Assembly: GCA_028280415.1 (NCBI GenBank)
Contig: JANQLV010000049.1
Coordinates: 1 to 48,587, forward strand
Reading direction: 5' to 3'
Length of the DNA stretch: 48,587 bases
Origin: Saprospiraceae bacterium
Lineage (GTDB): Bacteria; Bacteroidota; Bacteroidia; Chitinophagales; Saprospiraceae
Shown in pieces: positions 8,299 to 16,430 of this stretch. The position numbers were made by a program, and so were the translations under genes. Numbering within the stretch: the stretch's first letter is position 1; every line of letters begins with the position of its first letter. The notes beneath the pieces are model-generated. The model was not told the origin of the DNA. It saw nothing but the letters and a program-made list of their open reading frames with translations, and did no database searches.

Positions 8299-9588
8299 AT
8301 GGAAAATAACCAGATACCATATATAACGAGATGTAAGAGGTTGATAGAAGATAAACTAGCCTGGTCCATTGAAAGTAAAAACTGGAAACAGAGAGATTAT
8401 TTGAATCTCATTTCGATATTGGAAAATAAAACCGGGATTTCCCTAAGTCTATCTACAGTGAAGCGGATTTGGAGCGAGAACTATAGTGGAACCCCCCATC
8501 CTGCAACACTGGATACCCTGGCTAAATTCCTGGATCATGAAAATTGGTTGAGTTTTCAAGAAAGCCAGAAAGCTGAACTGCTATTTCCTCAAGCTAATCA
8601 ACAAAGCAGTGATAAAAGCAAATACAAAATAAAAAAATACCTACTCCTCTTATCCCTACCTGTTCTGATCATTATAATAGCCAGTTTAGCCTTATCCCGT
8701 GCTGTTGAGCATAAAGAGACTGACTTAAGTTTTGCTCCTGAACAAATAGCTTTCTCTTCCTCAAACGCCCAACCAATCGGAGTGCCCAATACCGTTATTT
8801 TTAACTATAAGCTTCAAAACCTTAAGGCAGATAGTTTTTTTATACAACAATCCTGGAATCCTTTTAATCGTGAAAAAATTAAGCGAACGGACACGGTGCT
8901 GACCAGTATCTATTACTATCCCGGAGTTCATACCGCAAAACTTATTGCCAATGATTCTGTAATAAAAGAAACGACATTAAGGATTTATTCTGATGGCTGG
9001 ATAGCAACAGTTGATTATGGTATGAAAGACTTTGTTCCGAACTATATTGATTTGGATGTGATAAACCGCAAACCTAAGCTACACATTACCAAGAAACAGC
9101 TTTTGGATTCTAAGTTGGACCTCAATAAAATGATCAATGTGAGTTATTTTTATGTGGATGAATTTGAAAAAATTTCAGGGGACCATTTTGCCCTAACTAT
9201 AAATCTTAAAGGGGATAGTATTTTAAATTTTACTTGCCCGGGAATCAGGCTGTTTGTCTTAGGGACCCTTGAAATGCACTCCTTCAGCCTGATTGATAAA
9301 GGCTGTACGAATAAAGCCTATGTCAAATTCGGGGAGATGCTTATGAACGGGAAAAATAATGACCTCACTAATTTAGGCGTAAATATTTATGATGAGCAGC
9401 AAATTACAATTCACGTTAAAGAGAAAAAGGCCAGGATATACCTTAATGGTCAACTCAGTGTAGAAACGGCATACTCGGAAAGTATCGGTGATATCGCAGG
9501 CTTTTGTTTGAGCTTCACCGGAAGCGGTCAGATTAATTCTCTCAAACTAAGTAATGATATTGATGAAGCTTCAATTTTTGATTACTGA
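8299..9588 (+). CDS. Membrane-spanning HTH-type regulator with periplasmic sensor region
   Basis: I chose the ATG at 8299 (429 residues); a TTG at 8266 would add 11 residues of low-complexity sequence. Residues about 1-90 form a small helical domain ('SLSLSTVKRIW', 'GTPHPATLDTLAKFLDHENWLSFQ') that recurs at the N-terminus of many Bacteroidota regulators and looks like an HTH. One transmembrane helix follows (about 113-134). The periplasmic part has a PKD-like beta-sandwich ('NTVIFNYKLQNLKADSF', 'YYYPGVHTAKLIANDS') and a C-terminal LamG-like beta-rich domain with 'KARIYLNGQLS'. The layout is that of a one-component ToxR-style regulator sensing an outside signal. It is divergent from a secreted beta-helix protein, a plausible target (inference). 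The exact family is not known to me. Confidence 0.65.
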   Translation: MENNQIPYITRCKRLIEDKLAWSIESKNWKQRDYLNLISILENKTGISLSLSTVKRIWSENYSGTPHPATLDTLAKFLDHENWLSFQESQKAELLFPQANQQSSDKSKYKIKKYLLLLSLPVLIIIIASLALSRAVEHKETDLSFAPEQIAFSSSNAQPIGVPNTVIFNYKLQNLKADSFFIQQSWNPFNREKIKRTDTVLTSIYYYPGVHTAKLIANDSVIKETTLRIYSDGWIATVDYGMKDFVPNYIDLDVINRKPKLHITKKQLLDSKLDLNKMINVSYFYVDEFEKISGDHFALTINLKGDSILNFTCPGIRLFVLGTLEMHSFSLIDKGCTNKAYVKFGEMLMNGKNNDLTNLGVNIYDEQQITIHVKEKKARIYLNGQLSVETAYSESIGDIAGFCLSFTGSGQINSLKLSNDIDEASIFDY

Positions 9589-9800
9589 TACCATACTTTG
9601 CTATTATTTACAAGAATGAGCAAAGGCTGATTCCAAGCACAGAATTGTAAAGAATAGACGAATAGTCTCTGTGAAACTTAGCGATTTCCCTGTAGTATTC
9701 TGCGTCCAGAATTACCGAGCCATTGATACTAAATAGTAAAAGAACGAGAATTGCTCATAGCTTGATCAAAATAGAAAATTTAATAATCCAAAATAACAGA

Positions 9801-11297
9801 ATGAAAAAAATAAAGTTTCCAACGGCCCAGACTATTCTATTGATTATTGCAGGATTAGTAGCGCTCCTGACTTGGGTCGTTCCATCGGGCAAGTATGATA
9901 GCTTAACCTATGATAAAACAAGCAATAAATTAATCAGAAACAGCCAGGGAAAACAGGAAAGCTTAGAAGCCTCTCAAAAAACACTGGACGATTTAAACAT
10001 CAAAATCCCAATTGAAAATTTCACCAGCGGAGGGATTTATAAACCTATTGGTATTCCAAAGACCTACAAACAATTAGAGTCGCGTCCTCAGGGTTTAGCG
10101 GCATTCATCCAGTCTCCTATCAAGGGAATAATTGCTGCAGCCGATATCATTTTTTTGGTGCTTATCATCGGAGGCTTGATTGGTATTATGAATCTATCGG
10201 GAGCATTTGATGCAGGCATTGCATCTTTAGCAAAAACACTAAAAGGTAGAGAATTTATATTAATCATTTTAGTTACCGCTTTGATTGCGATTGGAGGAAC
10301 TACTTTTGGTTTGGCAGAAGAAACAATGGCCTTCTACCCTATTCTGATTCCCGTTTTTTTAGCTGCCGGATATGATGCCATCGTTGGAGTGGCTTGTATT
10401 TTTATTGGTTCCAGTATTGGTACAATGTGTTCTACGGTCAATCCTTTTTCAACGATCATCGCTTCAGATGCCGCCGGAATTAGCTGGACCACTGGCTTGA
10501 ATGGCCGATTTGCTATGCTGATCATTTGTACTTTGATTTGTATCCTCTACATTCTTCGTTATGCGAAAAAGGTGAAAGCTGATCCAAGTCAATCCATTGT
10601 TTATAAGCAAAAGGAACAACTTGAAGCTTTATTCGGAACAAAATCCGCTGATAAAGATTTAAAACTGACCGACAGATCTCGTTTAATTTTATTCGTATTT
10701 AGCCTTTGTTTTATCATTATGATTGCAGGAGTCTCTTTTCTCGAATGGTGGTTCGTCGAAATGACTACAACCTTTTTAGTTGGAGCAATTATTATCGGTT
10801 TTATAGCAAAGTTGAAAGAGAATGATTTTATGGATGCCTTTGCAAAAGGCGCCGGAGACTTGTTGGGAGTTGCTTTCATTATTGGAATTGCCCGGGGGAT
10901 TACAGTTATTATGGATGACGGTTTAATTAGCGATACAATGCTTTATTATGCCAGCAGCACTACAGAAGGAATGAATAAAAGCATCTTTACAAATGTCATG
11001 ATGTTTATATATGGTGGTTTATCTTTTTTTATTCCCTCTTCTTCCGGAATGGCCGTTCTTACGATGCCCATCATGGCTCCCCTGGCCGATACCGTTGGAA
11101 TTGGAAGAGAAATCATTGTTAATGCCTACCAGTACGGAATGGGGCTATTTTATTTTATTAGTCCGACCGGATTGATTCTGGCTTCCCTGGCCATTGTAAA
11201 GATTGGTTTTGATAAATGGCTAAAGTTTGTATTGCCCCTGTTTTTTATTCTTTTGATAGTGACGATGATCATATTATCTTTATCAGTATATTTTTAG
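9801..11297 (+). CDS. YfcC/DcuC-family membrane carrier
   Basis: The ATG at 9801 (498 residues, 'MKKIKFPTAQTILL') is preferred over an upstream TTG at 9723, because it places the first hydrophobic helix at the N-terminus as in the family. The protein has about 12 hydrophobic segments. Family landmarks are 'LTWVVPSGKYD', 'FGLAEETMAFYPILIPV', 'GSSIGTMCSTVNPFSTIIASDAAGI' and 'FIPSSSGMAVLTMPIMAPLAD'. Relatives (YfcC, DcuC, ArcD-like) move C4-dicarboxylates or amino acids. It sits 110 bp before the glutaminase on the same strand, so it probably handles glutamine, glutamate or the decarboxylation product, but the substrate is inferred from context only. Confidence 0.85.
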   Translation: MKKIKFPTAQTILLIIAGLVALLTWVVPSGKYDSLTYDKTSNKLIRNSQGKQESLEASQKTLDDLNIKIPIENFTSGGIYKPIGIPKTYKQLESRPQGLAAFIQSPIKGIIAAADIIFLVLIIGGLIGIMNLSGAFDAGIASLAKTLKGREFILIILVTALIAIGGTTFGLAEETMAFYPILIPVFLAAGYDAIVGVACIFIGSSIGTMCSTVNPFSTIIASDAAGISWTTGLNGRFAMLIICTLICILYILRYAKKVKADPSQSIVYKQKEQLEALFGTKSADKDLKLTDRSRLILFVFSLCFIIMIAGVSFLEWWFVEMTTTFLVGAIIIGFIAKLKENDFMDAFAKGAGDLLGVAFIIGIARGITVIMDDGLISDTMLYYASSTTEGMNKSIFTNVMMFIYGGLSFFIPSSSGMAVLTMPIMAPLADTVGIGREIIVNAYQYGMGLFYFISPTGLILASLAIVKIGFDKWLKFVLPLFFILLIVTMIILSLSVYF

Positions 11298-11407
11298 AAA
11301 AATAAAATAATCAGGCTGTGGCACCTTAGGTCCAAAAGCCAGCATCTATAAAATTATATACTACAAGTACTATCCATTCTGTATGAAGTAGAAATTTTAG
11401 ATAAATT

Positions 11408-12334
11408 ATGAGTAATGAAATAAATTATCAGGAAGTCATAAACGATATCTATCGGGATGTTTCTGATAAAGAAAATATTGGACAAGCAGCTTCCTATATT
11501 CCGGAATTAGCTAAAATCGATCCCGAAAAGTTTGGTGTCTGTTTAAAGACCGTAGAAAATCAAGAGTTTGGTGTAGGTGACTGGCAAACCAAATTTTCTA
11601 TTCAAAGTATTGCCAAAGTTCTTTCGCTTAGTCTGACGTATAAAATTCTGGGAGATAGTATTTGGGATAGAGTCGGTGTGGAGCCTTCCGGAAATCCATT
11701 TAATTCCCTAATTCAACTGGAAACAGATCATGGCATTCCACGCAATCCCTTGATAAACGGAGGAGCAATGGTAATATGCGATTTATTGATATCACATACT
11801 GAAAATGCTTGCGCAGAATTTTTGCAGTTTATTCGAAAGATATGTTCGAATAGCGATATTAATTATTCTACTGCCATTGCTGAATCTGAAAAATCTGTTG
11901 GCTATCGAAATATTGCATTATGTAATTTTATAAAGTCATTTGATAATATTAAAAATCCACCCAATGAGGTACTCGACTTTTATTTTCACATGTGTTCAAT
12001 AGAAATGACTTGCCAGGAATTAGCCAGAACATTTATGTTTTTGGTTGATGATAATTTCAAAACCCGGGAAAATGAACCGGTTTTAAATATCAGCCAGGCT
12101 AAAAGGATCAATGCAATTATGCAAACATGTGGCTTTTATGATGAATCAGGAGAGTTTTCCTTCAAAGTCGGATTGCCCGGAAAAAGTGGCGTCGGTGGTG
12201 GAATTATAGCCGTACATCCTGGTAAATACTCCATCGCCGTATGGAGTCCAAAGTTAAATAACAAAGGTAATTCTTATAGGGGAATGAACTTTTTAGAGTC
12301 CTTTACAACAAAGACTAAACTATCTATTTTTTGA
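11408..12334 (+). CDS. glsA: Glutaminase (GlsA family)
   Basis: The 308-residue product matches the serine-dependent glutaminase family, which converts glutamine to glutamate and ammonia using a beta-lactamase-like fold. The nucleophile motif is 'FSIQSIAKV' with S67-x-x-K70. Other landmarks are 'HGIPRNPLINGGAMV', 'YRNIALCNFIKSF', 'CSIEMTCQELARTFMFLVD' and the glycine-rich 'GLPGKSGVGGGIIAVHPGKYSIAVWSP'. Length is typical. It follows the carrier by 110 bp and may be co-transcribed. In other bacteria glutaminase paired with a glutamate decarboxylase and an antiporter supports acid resistance; here that is inference, since the decarboxylase substrate is not proven. Confidence 0.93.
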   Translation: MSNEINYQEVINDIYRDVSDKENIGQAASYIPELAKIDPEKFGVCLKTVENQEFGVGDWQTKFSIQSIAKVLSLSLTYKILGDSIWDRVGVEPSGNPFNSLIQLETDHGIPRNPLINGGAMVICDLLISHTENACAEFLQFIRKICSNSDINYSTAIAESEKSVGYRNIALCNFIKSFDNIKNPPNEVLDFYFHMCSIEMTCQELARTFMFLVDDNFKTRENEPVLNISQAKRINAIMQTCGFYDESGEFSFKVGLPGKSGVGGGIIAVHPGKYSIAVWSPKLNNKGNSYRGMNFLESFTTKTKLSIF

Positions 12335-12345
12335 TCTATCAAAAA
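12328..12345. terminator. Small bidirectional hairpin after glutaminase
   Basis: TTTTTGAT (12328-12335) and ATCAAAAA (12338-12345) form a perfect 8-bp inverted repeat with a 2-nt centre overlapping the glsA stop codon. The stem is AT-rich, so termination strength is doubtful. Confidence 0.35.
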
Positions 12346-12431
12346 CAAGCCACTCCCCAGTGAAATACAAAACATTAATAAGTGCCGAAACGATTCATCC
12401 TCTTTATATCAAGTATTTAATAGCCCCTTAA

Positions 12432-13601
12432 ATGAAAAAAATAATTATTTATATAATTTTAGTTTTACTTTATTACTCTTGCCATAAAGAAGCATCAGAT
12501 AATATACCTTGCCCTGCTGCTCAGCCTGAAAAAACGATTATCCTAAATGAATTGAAACATCCCTGGAGTATTTGTTTTTTAGATGAAACAGATGTTTTAA
12601 TTACTGAAAAGGACGGTAATTTAATCAGAGCTGATCTCAATAAGAAAACGAGGACCATAATTGAAGGATTCCCTGCTGATCTTGCCGATAGTATTCGAGT
12701 GAAAGACTTTAGAGACAACTCCGGAATCTTTGAAGTTATTAAACATCCGGATTTTAAAAGCAATCGGTTGATCTATATTTCATATGCTGCTCAAAATAAT
12801 ACCGGTACGACTACTAAAATTATTCGGGCAAAACTGGAGAATGATAAACTGAACGAAATCCAGCCTATTTTTATAGCAGAACCTTTTAGTGCTGATTTAT
12901 TTCATTATGGAGGCGGAATGACCTTTGGAAAGGATGGAAAGTTATATTTTACAATTGGAGAAAGATTGTATAATGAAAGAGATGAACCTCCTTTGCCCAT
13001 CGCACAAGACCTAAGTGATAAACGAGGAAAGATTTACAGACTCAATAGCGATGGAAGTGTTCCCGAAGACAATCCCGATTTTGGTTCAAATGCTCAAGCC
13101 GGAATTTATGCCCTAGGCATCAGGGCGGCTCAAGGCATAACGGTTAACCCTGCAAACGGCAGTATTTGGTTTAGCGAACATGGTTCTACTCAGGGAGATG
13201 AGCTGAATTTACTACAAAAAGGAGCAAATTATGGCTGGCCAATAAAGACAAGTGGAAAATACAGGAATCCCGAATATCAAGCCCCTCCGATGGAAGGTAC
13301 CGCATTTACCGAACCGGTTCATTACTGGCTTCAAACTATTGCACCGACCGGGCTCGTTTTCTATACCGGGAAAGCCTTTCCAGGTTGGAATGGTGATATC
13401 ATTTTATCCGGATTATCCAGAGGGAGCTTATGGAGAATTCATCTGGAAGAGAACCAGGTAATCAGCGTAGAAGAACTTTTTGTCAACGACAGGGTCCGTT
13501 CCAGAAAGGTTGCCCTGAGCCCGAATGGAAAATTATATATTTTGACAGATGAGAAGAATGGGAAATTAGTGGAAATTAGAAATGCTGCCAACAATAATTA
13601 A
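12432..13601 (+). CDS. PQQ-dependent sugar dehydrogenase-like lipoprotein
   Basis: The 389-residue product starts with a lipoprotein signal ('LLYYSC', Cys17). It then matches the GSDH six-bladed propeller family of soluble aldose/glucose dehydrogenases (E. coli YliI type). Landmarks are 'LKHPWSICFLDETDVLITEKDGNL', 'FEVIKHPDFKSNRLIYISYA', 'FHYGGGMTFGKDGKLYFTIGER', 'DLSDKRGKIYRLNSDGS', 'ALGIRAAQGITVNPANGSIWFSEHG' and 'GDELNLLQKGANYGWP'. It would oxidise sugars or alcohols in the periplasm with PQQ as cofactor and pass electrons to the respiratory chain. No PQQ biosynthesis genes are in the window. It is 97 bp after glsA and functionally unrelated to it. Confidence 0.85.
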   Translation: MKKIIIYIILVLLYYSCHKEASDNIPCPAAQPEKTIILNELKHPWSICFLDETDVLITEKDGNLIRADLNKKTRTIIEGFPADLADSIRVKDFRDNSGIFEVIKHPDFKSNRLIYISYAAQNNTGTTTKIIRAKLENDKLNEIQPIFIAEPFSADLFHYGGGMTFGKDGKLYFTIGERLYNERDEPPLPIAQDLSDKRGKIYRLNSDGSVPEDNPDFGSNAQAGIYALGIRAAQGITVNPANGSIWFSEHGSTQGDELNLLQKGANYGWPIKTSGKYRNPEYQAPPMEGTAFTEPVHYWLQTIAPTGLVFYTGKAFPGWNGDIILSGLSRGSLWRIHLEENQVISVEELFVNDRVRSRKVALSPNGKLYILTDEKNGKLVEIRNAANNN

Positions 13602-13616
13602 CCGGTAATAATATCC

Positions 13617-13643
13617 AATATTGAACATTGAATATTCAATATT
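13617..13643. terminator. Bidirectional hairpin between convergent genes
   Basis: AATATTGAA (13617-13625) is repeated inverted as TTCAATATT (13635-13643), a perfect 9-bp stem between the convergent sugar dehydrogenase and lipoprotein genes. It touches the stop codon of the latter. The stem is AT-only apart from one G-C pair, so it is a weak terminator candidate. Confidence 0.4.
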
Positions 13644-14290
13644 CAAAAATTAACCAGCACAGGGTTTTCAATTTTTACTAATTCACTAGAACTTCTGAAT
13701 TCTAAATTTGATAAGATTAATTGATTAAAATTTTCAAGTCCATCAAATAACCAAGCTGATTCCGTTCTGATTATTTCATTGGCTATATCTATTTCCTGAC
13801 TTTCCATTGTTGGATGGAGGTTAATGCTTCTTTTTTCTATCAAACTAGAACCTCTAAGCTCAATACTAATTCTGGTTAAAGACAATTTTTTATTCTTGTT
13901 CTTATTATTAACTAGTTGGATCATTCCAGAGCTAATATCAGGTTTATTTAATTTGACCCTACCTGCGTCTATAACTTTTATTTTATCCGGCAGGATTGAT
14001 CCTTTTACGAAATTTGCCTTCTCATAAAAATAGGTCGGTACGAAAGTGATTAAGGTATCTTGAAAATTAGTTTTGTTAATATTTTTTATTTGGCTCGACG
14101 ATAGTATATTTTGTCCATTCAAATCCTTCAATATTGCTATACTTAAATTTCCAAGCTCTAAGCTATATACATCTCCGGTGTAATTTACTACTTCATCATT
14201 ATTTTTAGATTCATTCTCACTGCCATTCAAACAACTCTGGAAAGTTGCAATCATCAAGAAAACGCCAAGTATTGTAATGATTCTTTTCAT
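13643..14290 (-). CDS. Hypothetical lipoprotein
   Basis: This 215-residue product was not assigned to a family. It has a clear lipoprotein signal ('FLMIATFQSC', Cys20) followed by a polar Asn/Glu/Ser-rich linker, so it should be anchored in a membrane. The mature part is mixed alpha/beta, without transmembrane helices and with no Cys after the lipid-bearing one. It is the last gene of a minus-strand run that starts at 18253, 37 bp after the aspartyl beta-hydroxylase gene, and may be co-transcribed with it. Confidence 0.7.
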   Translation of the reverse strand: MKRIITILGVFLMIATFQSCLNGSENESKNNDEVVNYTGDVYSLELGNLSIAILKDLNGQNILSSSQIKNINKTNFQDTLITFVPTYFYEKANFVKGSILPDKIKVIDAGRVKLNKPDISSGMIQLVNNKNKNKKLSLTRISIELRGSSLIEKRSINLHPTMESQEIDIANEIIRTESAWLFDGLENFNQLILSNLEFRSSSELVKIENPVLVNF

Positions 14291-14327
14291 TTTGAGTTTG
14301 ATTGTTGAATTCCGTTTTTCTTAGCCT

Positions 14328-15044
14328 TTAAGGGGATAGCTTTAAGTCGTTTTCCAATTGCTCTATCAATTCTTTTGAATTCAGCCCGTTTATGTTTTTT
14401 AACTCTTCAATAATTCTCTCCCGAGTCTCTTTAGAAGATTGGGATTCATCTAGATTAAACCTTTCTCTGGGAGCCAGAGAGAAGAATAGTTTATCCGACC
14501 AGTCATTTCTTTCTCCGTCAAGGACCAAATGAACACGATCCTGGGTCCCTCTATTCGCTACTGAATGGACAAAATTTACATTAGTGTACCAGCACTCCCC
14601 CGGAAGCATCTTTAAACGTTCACCATCAAGAATAAATTCTACCCGCTCATTGGTAGTAATGGGAATATGAATTCTAAAATTGTTATCCTCATAACCCAAT
14701 TTGAAGTCTTGATGAGCTTTGATGACCGATCCGGCATTTAATTTTAGCAATCTAACAGAAATCAATGGACATTGAAACGTACTGATTACCTGCCTGAAAT
14801 AATCGCATTTTTTTAATGCTATCGTTTCTTTAAGCTCTCCATCCGCATTTCCAAATGCAAAGGTATTATTTTCTCCATCTCTGGCAAACAAAGCAAGAGA
14901 AGTCCATTCTCCATCATAATTCATTTTATATATCTGAGGCAACCACATTTCCTCGGAAATGGTTTTTAAATCTTTTAGCAGGGCTTCTTTTTCAAAAAGG
15001 AAAGGTAATTTTAAATAGCTGATCGTTTTCTTTGGGGCTATCAT
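14328..15044 (-). CDS. Aspartyl/asparaginyl beta-hydroxylase-family protein
   Basis: The 238-residue product matches the Asp/Asn beta-hydroxylase domain, a 2-oxoglutarate/Fe(II) dioxygenase. The iron-binding part is intact: 'VIKAHQDFKLGYEDNNFRIHIPI' (H111, D113), then 'MLPGECWYTNVNFVHSVANRG' (H160), with R170 placed to hold 2-oxoglutarate. Such enzymes hydroxylate Asp, Asn or His side chains of peptides, or free or carrier-bound amino acids in natural-product pathways. The substrate is unknown. A second, degenerate copy of the domain is fused to a methyltransferase-like domain at 23705-25282. It shares a minus-strand run with a Tat-exported PLP enzyme and a serine hydrolase, but is itself cytoplasmic. 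Confidence 0.85.
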   Translation of the reverse strand: MIAPKKTISYLKLPFLFEKEALLKDLKTISEEMWLPQIYKMNYDGEWTSLALFARDGENNTFAFGNADGELKETIALKKCDYFRQVISTFQCPLISVRLLKLNAGSVIKAHQDFKLGYEDNNFRIHIPITTNERVEFILDGERLKMLPGECWYTNVNFVHSVANRGTQDRVHLVLDGERNDWSDKLFFSLAPRERFNLDESQSSKETRERIIEELKNINGLNSKELIEQLENDLKLSP

Positions 15045-15200
15045 GTTTTTTAATGATTTTTTTGGGCTTTGAATTTATTTCAATTCTCTGAACATCAAGG
15101 TTCATCTTTATAGCCTATAGCGGCACAAATCATATTATACATGTTTTTAATGTAAAAACAAAGCAATTCTAGCAGTATTTAGTTATTCAGTATCAAAATC

Positions 15201-16409
15201 TCAGTCCCTTGCCTTTTTTATTCCATGCTCCCAGGCCTTTATAATTTCCTCAATGTCTCTGGTTAATATGCTTTCGTTAATTGTAAACTTTACAACACCA
15301 GCACCATTTGCCCCTCCCATCCAGATATTGTATTCATTATACAGGTATGCAGCGAGTTTCTTTGAGTTTATGTTTTCAGATAATTGTAAATTATAAATAT
15401 TAGTACCATTAGTAAGGCTTTCCAAATTAACTCCACTGATTTGCTTTAAGCTATCCATTAATTTGATAGAAGCAGAAATGGTTTTTTCCCATATTTCATC
15501 AATCTTTTCAAGATAATGCAGTGCTACCGCAGCATTGTGCCAATTTTGAAAAACGGTCCCACCAAGAATTTTAATCTGATGCGATATTTGATCAATGAGT
15601 TTTGCTTCGCCGCACAATATCGCGCCACCGGCTGCATGCAAATATTTATAAAGTGATATATACACCGTATCAAAATAGGAAGCATACTCCAGAAGCGACA
15701 CTTTGGAATAGGCAGATGCAATATGTATTCTTGCCCCATCCAAATGCATTTTATAGTCCTTCTGTTTGCAGTAAGCAGCTATTTCCTTAATTGTTTCAAG
15801 AGGTACAATACTGCCATCTGCTCGTCTGACTGGATTTTCGATAACAATTGTTCCCAGTCCACTTTTAAAAACTTCATTCTTATTCAAATAATCAATAGTG
15901 TTTTCTAAATCCATTAGGTTGAAAAAAGCTTTACCTTTTCCAACGGGAATTAATCTTTTATTATGAACACTTTGTGCCGCATCAGCTTCATCTCTGAAAA
16001 TATGAGCGTTTTCAGGAACAATTACTTTGGTCTTGTTCCCATTAAGTAGTTTAACTGCCAATTGATTGGCCATTGTACCAGAGGGAAGATAAATAGCCTT
16101 TTCTTTGCCGGTCAACATTGCAAATTTTTCTTCCAGTAATTTTACGACACCTCCCTTCCCGTAAAAATCCGTCTCTATTGCTTTCGTCTTATTTATTTCC
16201 TGGAGCTTGATCAAATAATCATTTGGAGACATTGCCAATCCATCAAAGATAAAATTGACAGGTGTTTTGTTACTGTACAATTTATTGCTATTCGATTCTG
16301 TTAATGTCATCGCATTCATTGCGCTTGCCGGAAGCAATAGAGGAATCGTTGATAAGCCACATTTTTTTAAAAAGCTTCTTCTATTATTTTCGAATGGTAC
16401 TTTTTTCAT
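15201..16409 (-). CDS. Tat-exported threonine aldolase/beta-eliminating lyase-like PLP enzyme
   Basis: The 402-residue product carries a twin-arginine signal at its N-terminus ('NRRSFLKKCG', R10-R11, then a hydrophobic stretch and 'PASAMNA'). Next comes a fold-type I PLP enzyme of the Beta_elim_lyase family: 'YLPSGTMANQLAVK' (phosphate loop, about 108-120), 'MHLDGARIHIA' with D224, and 'VYISLYKYLHAAGGAILCG' with K255 as the PLP lysine. Cytoplasmic low-specificity threonine aldolases are about 340 residues; the extra length is the signal plus a linker. Export folded with bound cofactor fits the Tat route. It would act in the periplasm on beta-hydroxy amino acids (inference). It is 21 bp after the beta-lactamase-like gene, so probably in one operon. 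Confidence 0.85.
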   Translation of the reverse strand: MKKVPFENNRRSFLKKCGLSTIPLLLPASAMNAMTLTESNSNKLYSNKTPVNFIFDGLAMSPNDYLIKLQEINKTKAIETDFYGKGGVVKLLEEKFAMLTGKEKAIYLPSGTMANQLAVKLLNGNKTKVIVPENAHIFRDEADAAQSVHNKRLIPVGKGKAFFNLMDLENTIDYLNKNEVFKSGLGTIVIENPVRRADGSIVPLETIKEIAAYCKQKDYKMHLDGARIHIASAYSKVSLLEYASYFDTVYISLYKYLHAAGGAILCGEAKLIDQISHQIKILGGTVFQNWHNAAVALHYLEKIDEIWEKTISASIKLMDSLKQISGVNLESLTNGTNIYNLQLSENINSKKLAAYLYNEYNIWMGGANGAGVVKFTINESILTRDIEEIIKAWEHGIKKARD

Positions 16410-16430
16410 TTTTTTGATTCTAATTGTTAT

